Below, piece by piece: positions 1-7,833 of a stretch of 12,075 bases of DNA (position 1 is the stretch's first letter; each line of letters opens with the position of its first letter). Source of the stretch: an uncultured Corynebacterium sp. GTDB taxonomy: Bacteria > Actinomycetota > Actinomycetes > Mycobacteriales > Mycobacteriaceae. Made by a program: the position numbers and the translations under genes. The DNA is taken from contig NZ_CABTZR010000065.1 in assembly GCF_902489365.1 (NCBI RefSeq), forward strand, positions 1 to 12,075. Reading direction: 5' to 3'. The notes beneath the pieces were generated by a model that was given only the letters and a program-made list of their open reading frames with translations, was not told the origin of the DNA and did not search any database.

Positions 1-1304
1 ATTCGGTGGCGAGGCTCGCGGAGGTTACTCCCGCCGAGGTTCGCGCGGAATTCTCGGATCGTGAGCAGATCGTTGCCGCTATCCCGGACTATGCCTCCGA
101 GCGCAAGGTCAAGTTTTTGGAGGAGACGCTCGACGCCGCTCCTGGCTACGCTGATCTTTTCACCAAGCTGACCACCTTCACGGAGGCCTATTACGAGTAC
201 GCCGAGCGCGAACCGGAGCTTTTTCGCTACCTGTTTGAGCAGAAGGGCTGCGTCTTTGAAGATGAGTGGCAGTCCCTCCTGCAGGGAAACAGATCGGGCA
301 ACCGCGCGCTGGATCTGATCTATGACAACATCGCGCTCATCGCGGACGATGCACAGCTTGAGGTCGGGCCGGACGTGTGCCCCCAGACCTTGGCAAAGTT
401 GAGCGTTGCTAGCTGGGCCACCGTCCACGGCATGGCCCACTTGAGCGTCCTTGGCGTGCTGCGGCACCAGCATTCGGTGGTGCGGCGCTTCAACCTGCGC
501 GAGGTGTGCAAGGCGCTCATTGGAACCCTGTTCATGACGGCCGAGACGTTGGAGCTTCCCGATCTGCGTCACCCGATGCAGGAGTACCGCGCACTGCTGA
601 GCGGCTTCACGCCGGACCGGGACCTTTCCCTGGATATTACCGCCATCGAGGATCTGACAGAGCTTCCCGCGGAGCAGGCCCGCGCGGCCGTCGTGGAGCG
701 CGCTATCCAGCTGGCGGCGTGGGTTGGCATGCAGTCGGTGACCATCGAGAACGTCGCCGAGTACTTCGGTGTTTCTGATGTTTTCGTCGCCTCTCTGGTG
801 GATAATGACTTCGTTCTACGTGAAACCGTTGAGCAGGAGACCGACCGTGAACTCGCGGACAGCATCCTCTACCTCTTGGAGCGGCTGCCGGAAGGGGCTT
901 CGGCCGTCGATAAGCTCCTGTGCGTAGCGGTGGCCTATTTTCATTACGCGGTGGAGCATCCAGAGCGCTACAGCGCCTGCATTGGTGCAGCGTCTGGCTC
1001 CGTGGTCCCGCTGAGTGAGGACGGCGAGGAACAGACGCAGATGAGCGAGTCCTTTGCGCTGCTGATGCGTTTTGCCCGTGAGGCCCTGCGGGAGGCCGGG
1101 CACGAGCCGGAAGACCGCCTGGTCTACATTAAGAACTTCATCCTGTGGGCCGGTGCTGACGGCATGTGTCACCTGGCCTCGGTGGGTGAATTCCGCAACA
1201 TCGACCTCGACGAGAGGTGGTCGCTCTACTACTCCGTGGCGGCCGTCGTCTTAGCATCGTTTAAGTACGGCCTTCCCCAGGAAGTAGCAGCCGCTAACCC
1301 CTAG
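1..1304 (+). CDS. Tandem TetR-type transcriptional regulator, 5' end cut by the window
   Basis: The frame is open to the left edge, so the true start lies upstream. The GTG at 6 is probably an internal Val; it falls in the middle of a TetR helix-turn-helix (VARLAEVTPAEV, then F and a charged turn). Numbering residues from that codon, a WHG-type effector segment (WATVHGMAHLS) lies at 137-147. The pattern then repeats: a second HTH-like segment at about 231-273 (VTIENVAEYFGVSDVFV), a second AY-x-x-YA-x-x-x-PE helix at 310-320 matching the one at 61-71, and a degenerate WHG segment (WAGADGMCHLAS) at 381-392. Matching elements are 244-249 residues apart, so the chain is two fused TetR-like units, whereas ordinary family members are about 200 residues and dimerise. 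The second recognition helix lacks the usual aromatic residues. Ligand and targets are unknown. It lies 298 bases upstream of clpB in the same direction, but nothing visible shows that it controls clpB. Confidence 0.85.
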   Translation, partial: SVARLAEVTPAEVRAEFSDREQIVAAIPDYASERKVKFLEETLDAAPGYADLFTKLTTFTEAYYEYAEREPELFRYLFEQKGCVFEDEWQSLLQGNRSGNRALDLIYDNIALIADDAQLEVGPDVCPQTLAKLSVASWATVHGMAHLSVLGVLRHQHSVVRRFNLREVCKALIGTLFMTAETLELPDLRHPMQEYRALLSGFTPDRDLSLDITAIEDLTELPAEQARAAVVERAIQLAAWVGMQSVTIENVAEYFGVSDVFVASLVDNDFVLRETVEQETDRELADSILYLLERLPEGASAVDKLLCVAVAYFHYAVEHPERYSACIGAASGSVVPLSEDGEEQTQMSESFALLMRFAREALREAGHEPEDRLVYIKNFILWAGADGMCHLASVGEFRNIDLDERWSLYYSVAAVVLASFKYGLPQEVAAANP

Positions 1305-1442
1305 CCCTGTCGACTGACACCGCGGGCAACCCCTAGCAATCCGCGCCGCGCAGAAAGCCTCGCAACGCAACGTCTGCGTGTCTTCCCCGACATGCTGGAG
1401 GCATCTGACAAACGGCGTCTGGCAAAAGGCGCGCACCGTAGA

Positions 1443-1463
1443 CTTGAGCGGACCATGCTCAAC
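1443..1463 (+). promoter_or_regulatory. HAIR-type HspR operator 1
   Basis: CTTGAGC, seven bases, then GCTCAAC: a near-match to the HAIR operator CTTGAGT-N7-ACTCAAG bound by the heat-shock repressor HspR in actinobacteria. It lies 140 bases before the clpB start. Its centre is 53 bases (about five helical turns) upstream of the second box, which would let two repressor dimers sit on the same DNA face. HspR binding is inferred from the motif and from known HspR control of clpB in related species. Confidence 0.75.
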
Positions 1464-1495
1464 CCGGCGGGGGTGAAAGATCTAAAAAAGTTCTA

Positions 1496-1516
1496 GTTGA
1501 GTGGAACAGACTCAAG
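1496..1516 (+). promoter_or_regulatory. HAIR-type HspR operator 2, overlapping the SigH promoter
   Basis: GTTGAGT, seven bases, then ACTCAAG: 13 of the 14 consensus HAIR positions. The spacer contains the GGAAC that serves as a SigH -35 element. Repressor bound here would therefore cover the promoter directly, giving a dual heat-shock switch of HspR release plus SigH activation. Confidence 0.85.
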
Positions 1517-1528
1517 TTCTGTAGCGTT
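1503..1528 (+). promoter_or_regulatory. SigH-type promoter of clpB
   Basis: GGAAC at 1503-1507 and CGTT at 1525-1528, with 18 bases between GGAAC and GTT. This fits the SigH consensus of corynebacteria and mycobacteria (GGAAT/C, 17-20 bases, GTT). Transcription would begin near 1534-1538, giving a leader of about 65 bases. C. glutamicum clpB is known to depend on SigH and HspR; transfer to this genome is inferred from the motifs. Confidence 0.75.
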
Positions 1529-1602
1529 ATAGACAGTGAAGCTACCTTCCCTGCTGTAGCCGCAGGGGGGTGGATAAACAGTAGAAACGGAGAAACACAA
1601 CA

Positions 1603-4164
<2,562 letters not shown>

Positions 4165-4185
4165 ACCGCCGCCTAAGGCGCTTAA

Positions 4186-4232
4186 ACCGGTGAGCACGAT
4201 TAGCGCTCACCGCGCTCACCGCGCTCACCGGT
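4186..4232 (+). terminator. Inverted repeat after clpB, with a triplicated 3' arm
   Basis: ACCGGTGAGC (4186-4195) pairs perfectly over 10 bases with GCTCACCGGT (4223-4232). The intervening DNA contains GCGCTCACC three times in tandem (4203-4211, 4212-4220, 4221-4229), so GGTGAGC at 4189-4195 can pair with any of the three copies. There is no T-run after the stem, so this may be a weak or T-less terminator, or a 3'-end-protecting hairpin for clpB mRNA. A small palindrome, CGCCTAAGGCG, lies just upstream at 4170-4180. Confidence 0.55.
4203..4229 (+). repeat. Three perfect 9-bp tandem repeats
   Basis: GCGCTCACC occurs three times head to tail with no mismatch. The array forms the 3' side of the hairpin after clpB. 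It probably arose by replication slippage and could vary in copy number between strains. Confidence 0.9.
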
Positions 4233-4254
4233 CGCCACCACCCGCTCATGCCCC

Positions 4255-4260
4255 TATGAT
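4255..4260 (+). promoter_or_regulatory. -10 box for the rhodanese-like gene, probably leaderless
   Basis: TATGAT is a strong SigA-type -10 hexamer ending eight bases before the ATG at 4269. Transcription would start at or within a base or two of that ATG, so the mRNA would be leaderless. No usable Shine-Dalgarno is present (the G-run at 4263-4267 is too close) and no clear -35 is seen. Leaderless mRNAs are common in corynebacteria. Confidence 0.55.
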
Positions 4261-4268
4261 CTGGGGGC

Positions 4269-5120
4269 ATGAGCATTTTGATCTCCCCTCACGAGCTGAG
4301 TGAGAAGATTTACCGCGGTGACAAGACAACCATCCTTGCCTCCCTCTGGGCTCCAGGGGAAGGCGAGGCCTTCAATCAGTTTTCCTCCCTCCACATTCCG
4401 ACTGCCCAGTATGCCGACGCCGCCTCCGCCTTCGTGGGCCTGCCCGGCTCCAAGGCCGGGCGCAACCCCCTCCCAAAGCCCGAGAAGATTCAAGAGTGGA
4501 TCGATCACTGGGGCCTGCGTGAGGATAGCGAAGTCGTGGTCTACGACGAGGGCCGCGGACTCTTTGCCGGCCGCGCGTGGTGGACACTGCGTTGGGCGGG
4601 CATCCGCAACGTCCGCATTCTCGACGGTGGCCTGTCCAACTGGCGCGCCCAGGCGATGCCCACGCTCACCGGCCCGGGCAACCTGGGCATGACCTCAAAC
4701 CTTAAAGTGACGCCGGGGTCGATGCCCACGGTCACCATCGATGAGGTCAAGGAACACGAGGGCCTGCTTCTCGACGTTCGCACGCGCAACCGCTTCGCCG
4801 GCCGCCGCGAGAACCTCGACTTGAAGGCCGGCCACATCCCGGGCGCGGTTAATCTTCCGGAGCGCCTCTTCCACACGAAAGACATCACCGTGTGGAAGTC
4901 CAAGGAGGAGATCCTGGAGATCCTCGACGACCACGGCGTGACCAAGGAGAACGTGGACGGCGCCATCATCTACTCCGGCTCCGGCAACCACTCCGCACTC
5001 ACCATCGCCGTGCTGGAGTACGTGGGCTTTACCGGCCTGCGCCACTTCGTGGGTGGCTGGTCACAGTGGGCAGCCAACCCGAAGAACCCAGTGGAGCGCG
5101 GCGACCGCGAGCACGTCTAG
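4269..5120 (+). CDS. Two-domain rhodanese-like protein lacking the active-site cysteine
   Basis: A 283-residue tandem rhodanese of the thiosulfate/3-mercaptopyruvate sulfurtransferase type; related enzymes are often labelled SseA or ThtR. Domain 1 (about 1-130) has the family's GRAWWTLRWAG and ILDGGLSNW motifs; domain 2 (about 152-275) has DVRTRNRF, AGHIPGAVNLP and the closing VGGWSQW. In active enzymes a Cys opens the loop of domain 2 (typically YCGSG). Here the loop reads YSGSGNHS with Ser236 at that place, encoded by TCC at 4974-4976. The whole protein contains no Cys, so a cysteine persulfide cannot form. It may be a non-catalytic binding protein or use another chemistry. It is separated from both neighbours by intergenic DNA, has a probably leaderless promoter, and contains no signal peptide, so a cytosolic location is expected. 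The family call is secure; the enzyme activity is doubtful. Confidence 0.9.
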   Translation: MSILISPHELSEKIYRGDKTTILASLWAPGEGEAFNQFSSLHIPTAQYADAASAFVGLPGSKAGRNPLPKPEKIQEWIDHWGLREDSEVVVYDEGRGLFAGRAWWTLRWAGIRNVRILDGGLSNWRAQAMPTLTGPGNLGMTSNLKVTPGSMPTVTIDEVKEHEGLLLDVRTRNRFAGRRENLDLKAGHIPGAVNLPERLFHTKDITVWKSKEEILEILDDHGVTKENVDGAIIYSGSGNHSALTIAVLEYVGFTGLRHFVGGWSQWAANPKNPVERGDREHV

Positions 5121-5144
5121 CGCCCGCACCCGCCGCCCAGTGGT

Positions 5145-5194
5145 GCGCGCCCAAACCTGTGCGTGACCAGCGCGTCAGCGCGGATCGGGCGCGC
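5145..5194 (+). repeat. Inverted repeat between the rhodanese-like gene and the next gene
   Basis: GCGCGCCC (5145-5152) and GGGCGCGC (5187-5194) are perfect 8-base complements around a 34-base loop. The structure ends nine bases before the next -10 box. It may end the upstream transcript, but it has no T-tract and a long loop, so terminator function is uncertain. Confidence 0.35.
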
Positions 5195-5202
5195 CGGGCG
5201 AT

Positions 5203-5208
5203 TAGAGT
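5203..5208 (+). promoter_or_regulatory. -10 box before the membrane-anchored unknown gene, probably leaderless
   Basis: TAGAGT fits the corynebacterial TANANT -10 pattern and ends six bases before GTG 5215, which would place the transcript start on the first codon. No Shine-Dalgarno lies at a usable distance. The -35 region is not recognisable. Confidence 0.5.
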
Positions 5209-5214
5209 CGATCA

Positions 5215-6459
5215 GTGATGCCTTTCGTACTCTTATCCCTCGCCGCCGTCGCGCTCGTGGCTGGTCTCATCGTGCTCTGGCTGGACCAGCGCCAGCGCGC
5301 CGCTTTCTCCGCCGGCGACCCCGCTGACAACGCCGCTGCCGATACAGCTACCGATGCAGCTGACGACGCTGCTACCGATACGGCTGACGACGCGGCAGTC
5401 GACGCCGAGCCGGTTGCCTCCACCCCGGAGCCCGAGCTCACCGCAGAGCCGGAACCCGTTGCCGAGCACAACGTCGAACCTTCCGACGAACCCGTTGCTG
5501 AGCCCAACGAGCCCGAAGAACCCGAAGAACTCACCGCAGAGCCGAACGAACTCACCGAACCGCAGGCTACAGCGCGCAGCTTTGCGGAGCGTGCAGAGCG
5601 CGCCAAGTACTTCGTGCCGGGCAGCGCCCGCCGCGAGCGCAAGGCCTTTGGCCAGCAGCGCGGCTGGGAGTACGCCAAGCATGATTCTTACCTGGCCGAT
5701 GAGTGGAGCCGCGGCGCGGCCGCCCGCGGCCAGGAGCCCCGGGACATCGTGGCCGGAAACTTCCGCAACCACGAGACCCTCCTTTTCGATATAGGCACGA
5801 TCCCGGTCATGGCCATGCGCACCGGCGCGGCCTCCGACATCGTGGTGGATTTCCGCCGGGCAGGGGAGACCGTGGACAACCCTTCTGAGGATCTCGTGTA
5901 CGTGCGTGAGGAGGAAGGGTTTGAGGTCTTCGCCTCCGATGCCGGCGTGGGCCAGCGCCTTATCGATCCCCGCGTCAGTGCGGCGCTACACCGCCTACCC
6001 GCCGCCGTGACCGCCGTGTGGATGGAAGGGGAGTGGGTGCTTGCCCAAACCACCAAGCACGCCCGCAGCGCGGAGTGGGAAGAGCTGCTGGAACCGCTAG
6101 CCCTGCTGGCTGATGCCGCCCGCGTCCTTCCGCCGCGCTCTGAGGCAACGCAGGTCCTGCGCGTCGATGAACTCGACCCGAGCCGCGACATCCCGCAGCC
6201 CCCGCAGCCCGAACCTACCGGGCCCACTGCAGTCCCGGACCGCGATGATTCTCTCGACGCGCCCACCATCCAGCGCCCCACCGAACCGGTGGTCATGCCG
6301 AGCCGCAGCACCAGCGAGGCGCGCGGCACCATTGACCACTCCAGCCTGGGCGCGGATGAAGTGGATGCGATTGCCGATGGCCACGAACGCCCCACCCACG
6401 AAAACAATCAGGCCCGCCTGCCGCGCCGCTTCGACGGCGGCTCGTCCATCTTCGACTAG
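5215..6459 (+). CDS. Membrane-anchored protein of unknown function (Rv0383c-like position)
   Basis: 414 residues. A single hydrophobic helix at about 4-22, followed by DQRQR, gives an N-terminal anchor or uncleaved signal; its flanking charges leave the orientation open. Residues about 33-117 are a disordered Ala/Asp/Thr then Glu/Pro-rich linker containing an 8-residue tandem repeat. A folded region at about 118-305 has conserved-looking stretches (ERAKYFVPGSARRERKAF, a GNFRNHETLLFDIGTIPVMAMR segment, and AVTAVWMEGEWVLAQ). Residues from about 306 on are Pro-rich and disordered, ending GGSSIFD. I recognise no enzyme motif. The place between clpB and pyrE matches mycobacterial Rv0383c, annotated as a possible secreted or membrane protein; homology is inferred from position. 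GTG 5215 is chosen because the -10 spacing suggests a leaderless mRNA; ATG 5218 is the alternative and changes the protein by one residue. Confidence 0.85.
   Translation: MMPFVLLSLAAVALVAGLIVLWLDQRQRAAFSAGDPADNAAADTATDAADDAATDTADDAAVDAEPVASTPEPELTAEPEPVAEHNVEPSDEPVAEPNEPEEPEELTAEPNELTEPQATARSFAERAERAKYFVPGSARRERKAFGQQRGWEYAKHDSYLADEWSRGAAARGQEPRDIVAGNFRNHETLLFDIGTIPVMAMRTGAASDIVVDFRRAGETVDNPSEDLVYVREEEGFEVFASDAGVGQRLIDPRVSAALHRLPAAVTAVWMEGEWVLAQTTKHARSAEWEELLEPLALLADAARVLPPRSEATQVLRVDELDPSRDIPQPPQPEPTGPTAVPDRDDSLDAPTIQRPTEPVVMPSRSTSEARGTIDHSSLGADEVDAIADGHERPTHENNQARLPRRFDGGSSIFD
5347..5394 (+). repeat. 24-bp in-frame tandem repeat, two copies
   Basis: Copies at 5347-5370 and 5371-5394 match at 21 of 24 bases and encode ATDAADDA and ATDTADDA. 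The array sits in the acidic linker just after the membrane helix. The mismatches are synonymous except for one Ala/Thr change, so the repeat appears kept as a protein feature and may vary in length among strains. Confidence 0.85.
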
Positions 6460-6537
6460 GTCCGCCAGCCCGCCGCCGCGGCTAGGCGCCGCAGCCGGGC
6501 ACCAGCACTAGTCGCGGGCAACCGTGCGGGAAGAGGG

Positions 6538-6543
6538 TAAAAT
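6538..6543 (+). promoter_or_regulatory. -10 box of the pyrE transcription unit
   Basis: TAAAAT fits TANANT and lies 50 bases before the pyrE ATG, giving a leader of about 43 bases that contains a small GGCT-AGAA-AGCC hairpin (6561-6572) and the Shine-Dalgarno AAGGAG (6582-6587). No good -35 is seen. The leader looks too short for a classical attenuator. Confidence 0.5.
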
Positions 6544-6593
6544 ACAGGGCGGATTTTCACGGCTAGAAAGCCACAGACTTTAAGGAGCGAGCG

Positions 6594-7139
6594 ATGAGCC
6601 TGGATCAGCAGAAGAAGCAACGTCTAGCAGAACTGGTGAAGGAGCTGGCCGTCGTCCACGGCAAGGTCACGTTGTCCTCCGGCAAGGAGGCCGACTACTA
6701 CGTGGACCTGCGCCGCGCCACCCTGCAGCACGAGGCCTCGCGCCTGATCGGTTCGCTGCTGCGTGAGCTCACCGCCGACTGGGACTACGCCGCCGCTGGT
6801 GGCCTGACCATGGGCGCGGACCCGGTTGCGCTGTCCATCATGCACGCCGATGGCCGCGACATCGACGCCTTCGTCGTCCGCAAGGAAGCCAAGAAGCACG
6901 GTATGCAGCGCCAGATCGAAGGCTTCAACGTCGAAGGCCAGAAGGTGCTTGTCGTTGAGGACACCACCACGACCGGCAACTCGCCGCTGACCGCTGTGAA
7001 GGCTCTTCGTAAGGCAGGCGCCGAGGTCGTCGGCGTGGCCACCGTGGTGGATCGCAACACCGACGCTGGCGCAGCTATCGCCGCCGAGGGCTTGGAATAC
7101 CGCTACCTGCTGGGCCTTGAGGATCTTGACCTTGCCTAA
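6594..7139 (+). CDS. pyrE: Orotate phosphoribosyltransferase
   Basis: Catalyses orotate + PRPP to orotidine 5'-phosphate + pyrophosphate (EC 2.4.2.10), the fifth step of de novo UMP synthesis, in the cytosol. The 181-residue length is normal for the actinobacterial form. The PRPP-binding motif is clear at 118-131 (VLVVEDTTTTGNSP, acidic pair E122-D123). Other family signatures are SGKEADYYVDLRRATL near the N-terminus and GGLTMGADPVA in the centre. The ATG has a strong Shine-Dalgarno, AAGGAG, six bases upstream. The stop overlaps the likely start of the next gene, so the two are probably co-transcribed and translationally coupled. Confidence 0.97.
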   Translation: MSLDQQKKQRLAELVKELAVVHGKVTLSSGKEADYYVDLRRATLQHEASRLIGSLLRELTADWDYAAAGGLTMGADPVALSIMHADGRDIDAFVVRKEAKKHGMQRQIEGFNVEGQKVLVVEDTTTTGNSPLTAVKALRKAGAEVVGVATVVDRNTDAGAAIAAEGLEYRYLLGLEDLDLA

Positions 7140-7806
7140 GCCCGAAGAAGAGGCGGAGGCCAAAGGTCCCACCGAGTGGAACGAGGGCCGTCACGGTGTT
7201 GGCCCGTGGGAAGGCCCGCTGCCCGAAGGGCCCGAAGCGGAGAAATACGATCCCGAGCTTCTCGCGGAGGGGGACCGCCGTAATGTCGTCGACGCCTACC
7301 GTTACTGGACACGCGAGGCGATCCGGGAGGATATCGACACGCGCCGACATGCCCTGCACATCGCTATCGAGAATTTCGAGAACGATGCCAACATCGGCAC
7401 CGTGGTGCGTACCGCCAACGCCTTTGCCGTCGATACCGTCCACATCGTGGGACGCCGCCGCTGGAACCGGCGCGGGGCCATGGTCACCGACAGGTACCAA
7501 CACCTCATGCACCACGCGGATGTTAATGAGTTGATGACGTGGGCGGCTGACCAAGACCTGACCGTCGTGGCCATCGATAACACCCCCGGGTGTGTTCCAT
7601 TGGAGACTGCGGAGTTGCCCGAGCGCTGCCTGCTCCTCTTCGGGCAGGAGGGCCCGGGGGTTAGCCCGGAGGCCCAGGATGCAGCAGTAATGACCTGCTC
7701 CATCGCGCAATTTGGGTCTACTCGCTCCATCAACGCGGGCGTGGCCGCGGGCATTGCCATGCATGCATGGATTCGGCAGCATGCGGATTTATCAAAAGCT
7801 TGGTGA
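7132..7806 (+). CDS. SpoU/TrmH-family RNA 2'-O-methyltransferase
   Basis: A 224-residue SPOUT-fold enzyme predicted to transfer a methyl group from S-adenosylmethionine to a ribose 2'-OH in tRNA or rRNA. From the TTG at 7132, motif 1 is NIGTVVRTANAF starting at N87 with conserved R93; motif 2 is LLLFGQEGPGVSPE at about 167-180; motif 3 is S-x-N-like, TRSINAGVAAGIAMHAW, with N201. These form the trefoil-knot cofactor site. An acidic extension of about 70 residues precedes the catalytic part. The TTG at 7132 is preferred because TGAGG at 7118-7122 lies nine bases upstream; TTG 7117 and 7126 are in frame but poorly spaced. The start overlaps the pyrE stop by 8 bases. The target nucleotide cannot be told from sequence. 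As I recall, M. tuberculosis has a similar methylase (Rv0380c) close to pyrE. Confidence 0.92.
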   Translation: MPKPEEEAEAKGPTEWNEGRHGVGPWEGPLPEGPEAEKYDPELLAEGDRRNVVDAYRYWTREAIREDIDTRRHALHIAIENFENDANIGTVVRTANAFAVDTVHIVGRRRWNRRGAMVTDRYQHLMHHADVNELMTWAADQDLTVVAIDNTPGCVPLETAELPERCLLLFGQEGPGVSPEAQDAAVMTCSIAQFGSTRSINAGVAAGIAMHAWIRQHADLSKAW

Positions 7807-7833
7807 GATCCCGCGCACTGTGTTTACATCTAG

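Noticed and set aside
6476..6500. CGGCT / AGCCG hairpin as a terminator after the membrane-anchored gene
   Set aside because: The stem is only five bases in very GC-rich DNA with no T-tract; such pairs are expected by chance here.
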